Source: Fibrobacter succinogenes (GTDB lineage Bacteria; Fibrobacterota; Fibrobacteria; Fibrobacterales; Fibrobacteraceae). Taken from it: a stretch of DNA of 64,000 nucleotides. A program made the translations under genes and the position numbers. The stretch is taken from assembly GCA_902800345.1 (NCBI GenBank), contig CADCDO010000007.1:30723-94722 (forward strand), read 5' to 3'. Every line of letters begins with the position of its first letter. Within the stretch, counting starts at the first letter, position 1. Below the pieces are notes generated by a model, which did not search any database, was not told where the DNA came from, and was given only the letters and a program-made list of their open reading frames with translations. Shown here one piece after another: positions 35,076 through 44,641 of this stretch.

Positions 35076-35940
35076 GAGAGAAAGTCTCCTTTACACGGAT
35101 ACGATCCATGTAGATTTGTGCACCGACATCATAAACGCCGGGGACGCCAACAGCGTCGGCACGGCAATGAGCACAATGTTTGAAAACGTTGATGAAAACG
35201 CCTGCCTGCTCCTGAGCAATCGCAAGAGCCTTCGGTGTCGGAGCCGGAATATCCTTGAATCCGTTCTGCGGAATCAAAGGTATAATGTTGTATATAACAG
35301 CGCCGGCTTCGCGCACAGTAGCAGCCACATCTTCGATATGCTTATCATTGATACCAGGGCAAAGAACTGTATTCACCTTGATAAGCGTTCCACTTTTGGC
35401 AACTTTGCGGATGCCTTCAAGCTGGTTGTGAATCAGGATTTCAGCCGCTTCAACACCGGTATAGGTTTTGCCGTGGTAGAAGATTCTTGCATTAATCATC
35501 GCCTCGATTTCAGGGTCAACGGCATTCACCGTAACCGTAAGCGTATCGATACCCACATCAATGACTTCGTCCGCTTTATCGTTTAGCAAAAGCCCATTCG
35601 TGCTCATACAGCGAATCAGCTGCGGGAATTCCTTTTTTACCAAGCGGAATGTGTCCAACGCAAAAGGTGTTGCGAGCGTATCGCCCGGGCCAGCAATTCC
35701 CACCGTAGTAAGTTCTGGCACAAATTCCAACGCCTTGCGAATATATCCGCACGCTTCTTCTGGTTTAATAACTTTGCTTGTATTACCCGGAACTTGGGCG
35801 TCTTCATTAATGCGTCGGTCGCAAAAACGGCACTCAATGTTGCAACCCGGAGCAACAGGCAAATGGATGCGCCCTTTACGATTCTTGCACGCCCCAAAAC
35901 ACGGGTGCTCTCTATAAACAGTCTCTTGATCGATTGCCAT
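35068..35940 (-). CDS. nifB: NifB-type radical SAM cofactor maturase
   Basis: This 290-residue protein has HPCF at 12-15, the radical SAM triad CNIECRFC (Cys33, 37, 40), GIAGPGDTLATP, and the C-terminal FKHCAHCRADAVG. All are NifB hallmarks; HPCF and the CAHC region hold the extra iron-sulfur clusters that are fused into NifB-co. NifB makes the carbide-containing [8Fe-9S-C] core of nitrogenase-type cofactors. Its presence next to nifHDK-like genes argues that the enzyme here carries a complex iron-sulfur cofactor. nifE and nifN are not in the window. The start ATG has GAGG at short spacing. Confidence 0.9.
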   Translation of the reverse strand: MAIDQETVYREHPCFGACKNRKGRIHLPVAPGCNIECRFCDRRINEDAQVPGNTSKVIKPEEACGYIRKALEFVPELTTVGIAGPGDTLATPFALDTFRLVKKEFPQLIRCMSTNGLLLNDKADEVIDVGIDTLTVTVNAVDPEIEAMINARIFYHGKTYTGVEAAEILIHNQLEGIRKVAKSGTLIKVNTVLCPGINDKHIEDVAATVREAGAVIYNIIPLIPQNGFKDIPAPTPKALAIAQEQAGVFINVFKHCAHCRADAVGVPGVYDVGAQIYMDRIRVKETFSHG

Positions 35941-37186
<1,246 letters not shown>

Positions 37187-37212
37187 CGAGAACCGGCAGG
37201 AGGTAAAAATCT

Positions 37213-38798
37213 ATGGCATCAACTAACATTAATTTAAATATGACCTCGGCATTATCGGTTGGGACGGCAAAGCCAGCGACCTGATTAAGGAATCGGCTTA
37301 CGACGAACGCAGTGCGAAAAAGCACGGTGGCTGCGCAAGCAAGGGTGCCGGCTGTAAGCTTTGCGAATTGCAATCTCCGCTCAATCAAGAGACCATGTGC
37401 TCCAACGCTATTGTGCAGTGCCAAGTGGGCAATCTCACGGACTGCGCTTTGATTGACCATTCTCCGATCGGCTGCAGCGGTGAAAACTCCAAATTCAACC
37501 TTTCTATGCATGTGGGCCTTAAGCGTCGCGGCAAGCCGTTGCAGAATACTTTGAACATCAGCACCAACCTGAAAGAACAGGACATGGTGTTCGGTGCTTC
37601 TGAAAAGCTCCGCCAAACGATTCGTGATGCGAAGGAACGCTTCAATCCCAAGGCGATTTTCATTGGCATGGCTTGCGCTACCGCTATTATCGGTGAAGAT
37701 ATTGACTCCGTCGCCGAAGAAATGGAACCGGAAGTTGGTGTGCCTATAATTCCGCTGCACTGCGAAGGCTTCCGTTCCAAGCACTGGTCCACGGGTTTCG
37801 ACATTGCATTCCATGGCGTTCTCCGTCAAATCGTGAATCGCCATCCGACCAAAAAGCAAAATGACTTGCTCAATATTGTTGCTCTTTGGGGAACGGACTA
37901 TTTCTCTGAAATGCTTGCTCCGCTTGGGCTCCGCGTGAATTACCTCTTGGATACTGCATCTTTCGATGAAATCCGCCAGGCTTCTGAAGCTGTTGCAACC
38001 GCTACTTTCTGCGATACTTTGGGTGGCTACATGGCCACCGCACTTGAAGAATCCTTCGGTGTTCCGCAAATCGACGCTCCGCAGCCTTACGGCATCAAGG
38101 GTACTGACGAATGGCTCCGCGCTATTGCAAAAGTTGTCGGTAAAGAAAAAGAAGCTGAAGAATACATCGAAAGCGAACACAAGCGTATCGCTCCGAAGCT
38201 CGCTGAACTTCGCGAATTTTTCAAGGGCAAAAACGGCATCGTGATGACAGGTTCTGCTTATGCTCACGGCCTTATCAGCGTTCTTTCAGAACTCGGAATA
38301 GGCCACGATGCAGCTCTCGTGTTCCATCATGACCCCATTTACGATGGCGCTGGAAAGCATCAGGACACCTTGAAGGAACTTGTGGAAACTTACGGCGATA
38401 TTCCGCACTATACTGTAAGTAAGACTCGCGCCTTCCAGCTTCCGCAGCTTTTGAAGCGTGCCAAGACGGACTTCTTGCTCATTCGCCATCCGGGCCTTGC
38501 TTCTGTTGCTGGCCACCTTGGATTCCCGACCCTCACTATGGGCGACGAGCACATTCCGGTTGGCTATCAAGGTATTCTCCGCATTGGCGAAATGCTCAAG
38601 GGTGTTCTTTCACGTACAAAGTTTAACCAAGTTCTCAAGCGTAATGTGAAACTCCCGTATTCTGATTGGTGGCTTGCTCAGGATGACCCGTTCTACCTGA
38701 CGCATCACCCGGAAGCACTTAACGACCTTCCTGAACCGAGAAATCTCAAGTTCAGCAAGGACAAGGAAAATAACGATTCCAATTCGGAAAACGCATAA
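37213..38798 (+). CDS. Nitrogenase alpha-subunit-like protein (NifD/MarD type) with an apparent -1 frameshift near the start
   Basis: An ATG with AGGAGG lies at 37213, but its frame stops after 23 codons. The rest of the protein is in the -1 frame. The sequence at 37233-37239 is TTTAAAT, read T-TTA-AAT, a canonical -1 slippery heptamer; slipping there joins MASTNINLN to YDLGIIGWDG without loss. The joined product is 528 residues. It keeps cluster-site cysteines: Cys79 in SPIGC and Cys146 in MACATAIIGED match two P-cluster positions of NifD, and Cys258 in TATFCDTLGGY aligns with the NifD cofactor ligand. HCEGFRSKHWSTGFD differs from nitrogenase. The shift may be recoding, decay or a sequence error. 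Confidence 0.75.
37233..37239 (+). promoter_or_regulatory. Slippery heptamer TTTAAAT at the nifD-like frame break
   Basis: The zero frame reads T TTA AAT, matching X XXY YYZ. The other frame opens exactly here, since its last stop is the TAA at 37230-37232. Confidence 0.5.
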
Positions 38799-38815
38799 TA
38801 AGGGAGATTTCGAAA

Positions 38816-40151
38816 ATGTCAGAAGCACTTAAAACAAAGAAAAAAAGCAATTCTATTTCGGACCCCCGCTATTCTTGTGCAGTCGGTGCGTCCAATACGG
38901 TTGTCGGCATCAAGGGTGCAGTTCCTATAGCCAACTGCTCTCCAAACCGCATTCCTCACTTTTGAAAACGGCTTCCAGGGCAGCATTTTCGCTGGTGCTG
39001 GTAACATGCCGAGTGCAAACTCCACCGAAAACGATATCGTGTTTGGCGGCATCAAAACCTTGGATCAGTTAATCAAATCGACACTCAAAGTTTTCGATGG
39101 CGACCTTTATGTTGTTCTCACGGGTTGCGTGGGCGGCCTCATTGGTGATGACGTCCCGAGCTTGGTGAATGAATATCGCGATTTGGGATACCCGATTGTG
39201 GCTGTGGATACCGCAGGCTTCAAAGGCAATAACCTTTTCGGTCACGAAGAAGTGGTAAACGCCATTGTCGATCAGTTTGTGGGCGACTACAAGGGTGAAC
39301 GCAAGAAGGGCCTTGTCAACCTTTGGTTTGAAGTTCCGTATTACAACCAGAACTGGCGTGGCGATTATCAAGAACTTGCCCGTATTCTCCGTGGCGCAGG
39401 CTTTGAAGTGAATGTGCTCTTTGGACCTGAAAATAATGGTGTCAAGGACTGGTTGCGCATTCCAGAAGCCCAGTTCAACTTGGTGGTTTCTCCGTGGGTT
39501 GGCGTGAGAAACGCTGAACACCTTGAGAAAAAATATGGTCAGCCGTTCCTCCATATTCCTGAAATTCCCATCGGTGCCGAAGCGACTGCTGCATTTATCC
39601 GCAAAGTTGTTGATTTCGCCGGAATCGATAAGGAACAGAGCGAAAAGTTCATTGAACAAGAAAATGGTATTTATTACTACTATCTGGAACACTTCTCTGA
39701 ATTCTTCGCTGAATACTGGTACGGTATGCCGAGTGAATTTGCGATTACCGCTGATTCCGCTTACACGCTTGCTTACACCAAGTTCCTTGCTGACCAAATC
39801 GGTCTTATTCCGCGCAAGGCGATTATCACGGACGATCCTCCGCAGAAATTCCGCAAGACCATCGAAGATGCGTTCCATAACATCAGCGAAGGCGTCGATG
39901 TTGAAGTGGAATTTGAGGAAGACGGCTATTTGATTGAAAAGGCTATCAAGGAAGTGGATTTCTCTTCTGGAAAGCCATTGATTCTTGCTTCTTCTTGGGA
40001 AATCAATCTTGCCAACGATAAGGGCGCTTTGTTCTTCGAAATTACGCCTCCGTCCAGCGAAACTTTGATTATCAATCGTAGCTTCGTCGGTTACAAGGGT
40101 GCGCTTAATTTACTTGAAAAGATCTATAGTGCATCCGTTGGCGGAAAATAA
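38816..40151 (+). CDS. Nitrogenase beta-subunit-like protein (NifK/MarK type) with a frame break
   Basis: Starts at 38816 after AGGGAG and runs in one frame to a TGA at 38963, while the remainder is in the +1 frame, open from 38931. Joined, it is about 444 residues. Conserved features include RYSCAVGA and GCVGGLIGDDVPSLVNEY, matching P-cluster cysteine regions of NifK. The frame break lies in the region where NifK/NifN proteins have a GC-x-A-F motif. The sequence after it (TAFLTFENGFQG) resembles that motif's continuation, while the expected second cysteine is missing. A small indel between short CCA repeats would explain this. Pseudogene, sequencing error and recoding remain open. Confidence 0.7.
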
Positions 40152-40183
40152 GTTTACAGCTTCTTCACTAACATCAACAAAAG

Positions 40184-40213
40184 TGCCGACTGATGATTCA
40201 GCCGGCATTTTTT
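40184..40213 (+). terminator. Intrinsic terminator after the nifHDK-like operon
   Basis: The stem TGCCGACTGA/TCAGCCGGCA has one mismatch and a four-base loop, followed by six T, about 30 bases past the stop codon. Confidence 0.85.
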
Positions 40214-40404
40214 ATCATCTATCACTTAGAAACAACATGATAGAGTCTATCTAGCAATACCTTTTTACTCGTACATTTATAGTCATTCACTATTTGCTTA
40301 AATTGTATATAAATTCAACTTATACGTAGAGTTTGACCTTATATCAAGTGATAAAAATAAAGTATTTTACAAAACGATTTTTGTTTTCTAATTTATGCAT
40401 CGAA
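40214..40404. other. AT-rich upstream region of the porin/ABC operon
   Basis: I see no gene here. A weak promoter candidate is TTGACC at 40333 with an A/T-rich -10 near 40357 (ATAAAGT). Confidence 0.4.
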
Positions 40405-40426
40405 CTCGAGAACATTGTGTTCCGAG
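40405..40426. promoter_or_regulatory. Inverted repeat upstream of the Cys leader of the transporter operon
   Basis: CTCGaGAACA, three bases, TGTTCCGAG, a 9-base inverted repeat with one bulge. It lies about 30 bases before the leader peptide and could be an operator or a 5' mRNA hairpin. Confidence 0.5.
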
Positions 40427-40456
40427 ACTTTAACCAATCAACACGAGGATACCTAT

Positions 40457-40489
40457 ATGTGTTGTAGCTGTAAATTCTCCCGTAATTAA
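40457..40489 (+). CDS. Cys-rich leader peptide of the porin/ABC transporter operon (10 residues)
   Basis: The frame reads MCCSCKFSRN and stops, with three Cys in the first five residues. GAGG lies eight bases before the ATG. It sits about 100 bases upstream of the porin gene with no other gene between. Two later hairpins occupy the gap. It is the third Cys-rich mini-ORF in 7 kb, each heading a sulfur-related or sulfur-suspect operon, which makes chance unlikely. Unlike the other two it is not followed by an obvious intrinsic terminator, so control may act on translation or through Rho. Confidence 0.7.
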   Translation: MCCSCKFSRN

Positions 40490-40550
40490 GCCTACGCTTT
40501 TTTAAAGGCTATTAGGCAATTCTAAATACACGCAGAATTTTACTCTGCGT
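40488..40550 (+). promoter_or_regulatory. Two hairpins between the Cys leader and the porin gene
   Basis: First, GCCTA and TAGGC (or alternatively AGCCT with AGGCT) around 40489-40516; second, a perfect CACGCAG/CTGCGTG stem around 40530-40551. The alternative pairings of the first are what a leader with switching folds would need; no T-run follows the second. Confidence 0.45.
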
Positions 40551-40585
40551 GGTCACTCAACTCATACAAAAATAGGAGATTTCCA

Positions 40586-41788
40586 ATGAATTTCAAAACA
40601 ATTACCAACACCATTCTTTTATCTACAATTACAACTTTTGCAGCGGAAGCTATTTCTGTTACCACGAAATCTGGGGTAAGCGCAACTCTTTACGGTTTTG
40701 CATCTTTGAATGCGGCTTACGAAGATTCGAAGAGCAATAACGGCAACTTTGCAAATTTTGTTGCCGCATCAGATTTGACGAACAGAAATGATGCAGGTTG
40801 GCATTTCACCCCAAACCTGACACGAATCGGCCTCAATCTTTCAAGCGGTAACGATTCTACATTCTTCAAGGCGAATGGTAAAATTGAAGTCGACTTTTAC
40901 GGCGGCGGTTCTGGCAATGCGCCCACTCCGCGACTCCGTCATGGTTACGGCGAAATAACTTTTGGCAATTCCGGCTTCTCCATTTTGGGCGGTCAATCTT
41001 GGGATTTGATTTCTCCGCTGGTGACTCCGACGCTTAACGCGGGCGTACTCAACAACTCTGGCGACGCGGGCCTTCGCAGGGCGCAGTTGAGGCTCACGGA
41101 ACGCATTCCCATTGCAGGGGGCTCCTTGGACATCGCTGTTGCCGCTGTCCGCACGATTGGCGAAAACCAGCCTTACAACACCTCTTCTGCCTCAGAGACT
41201 GGTGTCGATGCAAACATTCCCACGTTCCAGGGACGCATCGGCATTTCGCTTCCTCTGTGGGTAGAAGGTAAAAAGTTCGGTTTGGGCGTTTCCGGTCATT
41301 ACGGTCAAGAAGAAATTGACTTGGATTCTACCGGACGCACCAAGGAAATTCCTACTTGGTCTTTCAATGTCGATTTGACGCTCCCCATCACAAGTAACTT
41401 TACCTTTCTTGGCGAATACTTTATTGGTGCCAATCTCGATACATACGCAGCAGGCATTGGTCGCGGCTTTGTAACAGACACAAAGGATCCCCAAAGCGTA
41501 AAAAGCATTGGCGCTTATGGCGGCTGGATTGCTTTACAAGCCAAGTTTATTCAAAAGTTGGCCTTTAATGTGGGGGCTGGGCTTGACAAGCTGAAACGCG
41601 AAGATGTCAGAAAAGTCGGTGGCCGCGAACAGAACTTTTCGTTCTTTGCCAACACGACCTACAACTTGACAGAATCTTTCTCGCTTGGATTCGAGTACCT
41701 TCACATCCAAACGGATTATTTGACCGCAAAAACAGTTAAAGAAGCCGACTTGAATCGCTACCAACTTTCTGCAACTTATGGTTTTTAA
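40586..41788 (+). CDS. DcaP-like outer-membrane porin
   Basis: This 400-residue protein has a signal peptide ending about residue 22 (TFAAEA). The first strand is LYGFASLNAAYED, many amphipathic strands follow, and the C-terminus ends in YQLSATYGF, the terminal aromatic signature of outer-membrane barrels. The pattern is close to the DcaP trimeric porin family, which transports anionic small molecules. As first gene of an operon with a sulfonate-type ABC importer, it probably lets the same substrate cross the outer membrane. Ribosome site AGGAG. Leader peptide with Cys codons upstream. Confidence 0.75.
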   Translation: MNFKTITNTILLSTITTFAAEAISVTTKSGVSATLYGFASLNAAYEDSKSNNGNFANFVAASDLTNRNDAGWHFTPNLTRIGLNLSSGNDSTFFKANGKIEVDFYGGGSGNAPTPRLRHGYGEITFGNSGFSILGGQSWDLISPLVTPTLNAGVLNNSGDAGLRRAQLRLTERIPIAGGSLDIAVAAVRTIGENQPYNTSSASETGVDANIPTFQGRIGISLPLWVEGKKFGLGVSGHYGQEEIDLDSTGRTKEIPTWSFNVDLTLPITSNFTFLGEYFIGANLDTYAAGIGRGFVTDTKDPQSVKSIGAYGGWIALQAKFIQKLAFNVGAGLDKLKREDVRKVGGREQNFSFFANTTYNLTESFSLGFEYLHIQTDYLTAKTVKEADLNRYQLSATYGF

Positions 41789-41805
41789 CAAAGGAGAACT
41801 TCACA

Positions 41806-42846
41806 ATGATTCAGACTCAAATTGCCAATAAATTGCATACTCGAATTACGGCGGCAATCATATTCGTCCTCGCCTGCGTAACATCTGCTGTTGCCGCCGA
41901 CAAAATATCCATCGGCTACCTATCTTCTACAGGGCAGGGAAAATTCTTCATAGCGAAGGATGCGGGCATATTCGAGAAAAACGGACTCGATGTGACGTTG
42001 GTGGAATTTTCGAATTCCGGAGACGGCATTGCCGCTGTTCGTGCAGGTAAACTCGATGCAGGTGCGTTCGGCTCTCTCGCTCCGCTCATCCATATTGCAC
42101 AAGGCGCAGACATCCGCGTCATTGGCGGCATCATGGGTGGCGATCAGGCCGTCATCACGCGCAAGGAAAATGCCGGTTCCGTCAAAAAGTTGAGCGACCT
42201 CAAAGGCAAGAAAATCGCAACAATTCGATTGGGAACTGCCGATGCCATCGTACGCGGTGGCCTGAAGAAAGAGGGTATCGATTGGCGTAAGGACGTTTCT
42301 ATTGTGGAACTCAAGAATCCGCCTGCAGTCATCGAAGCTGTAAAGAACGGAAGCGTTTATGCAGGCGTTACTTGGGGTCCGCACGATCTCCGCGCCGAAG
42401 AAGCGGGTCTCTCCGTAGTACTTCGCAGTAAGGACATCAACCCAGGCCATATCTGCTGCCGCCTCATCGCATCGCTCCGCAAACTCGAAGGACGTGATGA
42501 CGTTTACAAGCGTTTGGTCAAGTCGCTTTTGGAAGCCGAAGAACTTGTACAGAACGACCACAAAAAGAGCGTCGAAATTATTGCCAAGTGGATCAAGCTC
42601 GATACGGCTCTCGTCAACAAGGCGTTCTATAGCGGCCACGTCACGCAGGATACCGACCCCAACGTGAAAGGTGTCGAGTTCTTCTGGGATTTTTTGAAGG
42701 ATGCTGAATTCATCAAGTCCGACAAGAAAGTCTCTGAATACGTTGTCACAGACTACTATCGTAACGCGCTTGCCGAACTTCGCAAGCAACAGCCCAAATC
42801 TGAATTCTACGCCAAAGCAGAAACAATATTCAAATCTAGAAATTAA
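41806..42846 (+). CDS. SsuA/NMT1-type ABC transporter substrate-binding protein
   Basis: This 346-residue periplasmic protein has a long signal peptide ending near AVAA (about residue 30). The mature part opens with KISIGYLSSTGQGKFFIAKDAGIFEKNGL, the family signature shared by binding proteins for alkanesulfonates, taurine, nitrate and thiamine precursors. VRAGKLDAGAFGSLAP and LKGKKIATIRLGT follow. It is between the porin and ATPase genes with short gaps, so one operon. Substrate cannot be read from sequence; genomic context favours an organosulfur compound. Confidence 0.8.
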   Translation: MIQTQIANKLHTRITAAIIFVLACVTSAVAADKISIGYLSSTGQGKFFIAKDAGIFEKNGLDVTLVEFSNSGDGIAAVRAGKLDAGAFGSLAPLIHIAQGADIRVIGGIMGGDQAVITRKENAGSVKKLSDLKGKKIATIRLGTADAIVRGGLKKEGIDWRKDVSIVELKNPPAVIEAVKNGSVYAGVTWGPHDLRAEEAGLSVVLRSKDINPGHICCRLIASLRKLEGRDDVYKRLVKSLLEAEELVQNDHKKSVEIIAKWIKLDTALVNKAFYSGHVTQDTDPNVKGVEFFWDFLKDAEFIKSDKKVSEYVVTDYYRNALAELRKQQPKSEFYAKAETIFKSRN

Positions 42847-42858
42847 GGTAAAATAAAC

Positions 42859-43674
42859 ATGAATCAAAAGCAAAGCGGTTTTGAAGCGACAAATCTCGGT
42901 TTTTCTTACGATGGCAAGCCCATCTTAAAAGGCATCAACTTGAAAATAAACCAAGGAGAATTTGTTTGTTTACTGGGCGAAAGCGGCAGTGGCAAGACCA
43001 CTTTGCTGAACCTTCTCGCCGGCCTAACAAAGCCAACCGAGGGGTATATTTATTGGAACGGGAAGGAAATTGAAAAACCTTCTTCGGAAAGGAGTGTCGT
43101 CTTTCAGGACTACACTCTTTTCCCTTGGCTCACCCTTCTCCAAAATGTTTCCCTCGCCATCAAAAAGACTCGAAAAGTCAAGGGAAATTATGCTAAAAAA
43201 CTGGCAGAAGATTATCTCAGTTTAGTAGGACTTTCAGGGAGTCTCCACAAATACCCCTTTGAACTTTCGGGCGGAATGCGTCAACGTGGTGCCATTGCAA
43301 GAGCGTTGAGCGTTGGTGCAGACGCCCTTCTTTTAGATGAACCCTTCGGAGCACTCGATCCTGTAAACCGTGCGAGTCTCCAAGATTTAATCCTTGAACT
43401 TTGCCGCGGCGCCAAAGACAGACCGATTACGACTTTATTTGTTACGCACGACATTCGCGAAGCCGTTTATCTCGCAAGTCGAATCATTGTACTGGGTTCT
43501 ACACCAGGCCGCATTATTGCCGATATTCCGCTAAATTTTTCGGCAAAGAAAAATCGTGATGAATGGTTCCGCAATGAACAAGTCCAAGAAACCATCAAAT
43601 CCATTGAAGAAGCGTACCACAAAGATGTCCTTGAAAAACTGGGACATCTCGTACAGGGAGGTGCAAGCATATGA
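42859..43674 (+). CDS. ABC transporter ATP-binding protein (SsuB/TauB type)
   Basis: 271 residues with Walker A GESGSGKTT, Q-loop QDYTLFPW, signature LSGGMRQRGAIARAL, Walker B LLLDEPFGALDP and H-loop VTHDIREA, all intact. QDYTLFPW is characteristic of the nitrate/sulfonate/taurine importer class. It overlaps the permease start by four bases, so the two are translationally coupled. It would energise import by the permease downstream. Confidence 0.92.
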   Translation: MNQKQSGFEATNLGFSYDGKPILKGINLKINQGEFVCLLGESGSGKTTLLNLLAGLTKPTEGYIYWNGKEIEKPSSERSVVFQDYTLFPWLTLLQNVSLAIKKTRKVKGNYAKKLAEDYLSLVGLSGSLHKYPFELSGGMRQRGAIARALSVGADALLLDEPFGALDPVNRASLQDLILELCRGAKDRPITTLFVTHDIREAVYLASRIIVLGSTPGRIIADIPLNFSAKKNRDEWFRNEQVQETIKSIEEAYHKDVLEKLGHLVQGGASI

Positions 43675-44435
43675 GAATTTTTATAAAGTATCTGTCTAAG
43701 TTTTCGGGAATTTTATTCCTGCTGTTTTTACTCGGCATTTGGACATTTATCAGTAGCGGCCCAGAATGGAGCAGTCAATACCTATTTCCGTCGCCCAAAG
43801 CGATTGCAAATGCGCTCTTCAATTCACGTGAAGAACTTTTGCGAAGCGCCGGTGCATCGCTTCTGAAGCTTGTTCCTGCTTACTTTGCGGCGGCAATTGT
43901 CGGGATTTCTATTGGGATTGTTTCTGGATCTGTTCCTTGGGTTAGCAATATGCTCAAACCCGTTTCTCGATTCGCAGCCCCCATCCCGCCCAACGTTTAC
44001 ATTCCCTATGCTATCGCCATTCTACCGACCTTTTACTTGTCTTCTACGTTCATCATCTTCGTCGCTGCGTTCTGGCCCATTTATTTGAACACTGCCGCAG
44101 GTGCTGCAGAAATCCCTGAAAAATACAAGCGGAATGCAGCCATCATCGGGATAGGTCGCTTTGAATATCTGTGGAGAATCGCTCTTATCGCAAGCCTCCC
44201 GTCCATATTCTCGGGGCTTTCCGTAGGCATGGGACTTTCGTTCATCATGCTTACCGTAGCGGAACTCTTCGGCGAAAATACGGGCCTTGGGCATTTTGTG
44301 CAGTTTTACGCGGATTACTCCGATTACCCCAACATGGTCGCCGGAATCCTTTGGACAGGCATTGTCGTTCTCGCAATTATGGAACTTTTTGAATTTATAA
44401 AACGCAAAGTTCTATTTTGGACAAAGGGAAATTGA
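43671..44435 (+). CDS. ABC transporter permease (SsuC/TauC type)
   Basis: 254 residues with about six membrane helices. The cytoplasmic EAA loop is present (GAAEIPEKYKRNAAIIG, then LWRIALIASLPSIFSGLSVG), as in the BPD_transp_1 permeases of sulfonate/nitrate importers. It probably forms a homodimer. Last gene of the operon; no clear terminator follows within 100 bases. Confidence 0.9.
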   Translation: MRIFIKYLSKFSGILFLLFLLGIWTFISSGPEWSSQYLFPSPKAIANALFNSREELLRSAGASLLKLVPAYFAAAIVGISIGIVSGSVPWVSNMLKPVSRFAAPIPPNVYIPYAIAILPTFYLSSTFIIFVAAFWPIYLNTAAGAAEIPEKYKRNAAIIGIGRFEYLWRIALIASLPSIFSGLSVGMGLSFIMLTVAELFGENTGLGHFVQFYADYSDYPNMVAGILWTGIVVLAIMELFEFIKRKVLFWTKGN

Positions 44436-44641
44436 TTGATTTATAAATAACTCAACCGAGAATTCGACTTACTTCTAAAATCAGGAGTTTTCGTCGAAGT
44501 CCGCATGGACTTTCATGCTACCCATGTTTTCTTGAAAAGATCTAGAGACTCTTCGCAAGATATTCTCTGATTCGTCTTTTTCTTAAGGTTCATAGCGAAT
44601 ATGACAATCGAACGGAATTGCGGAATAGTCGAAAAAATATA

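Noticed and set aside
38960..38966. Programmed +1 frameshift at TTT TGA in the nifK-like gene
   Set aside because: A slip there is possible, but the frame before it (NRIPHF) does not resemble the family while the other frame (QTAFLTF) does, so the break is more likely upstream, near 38937-38946.
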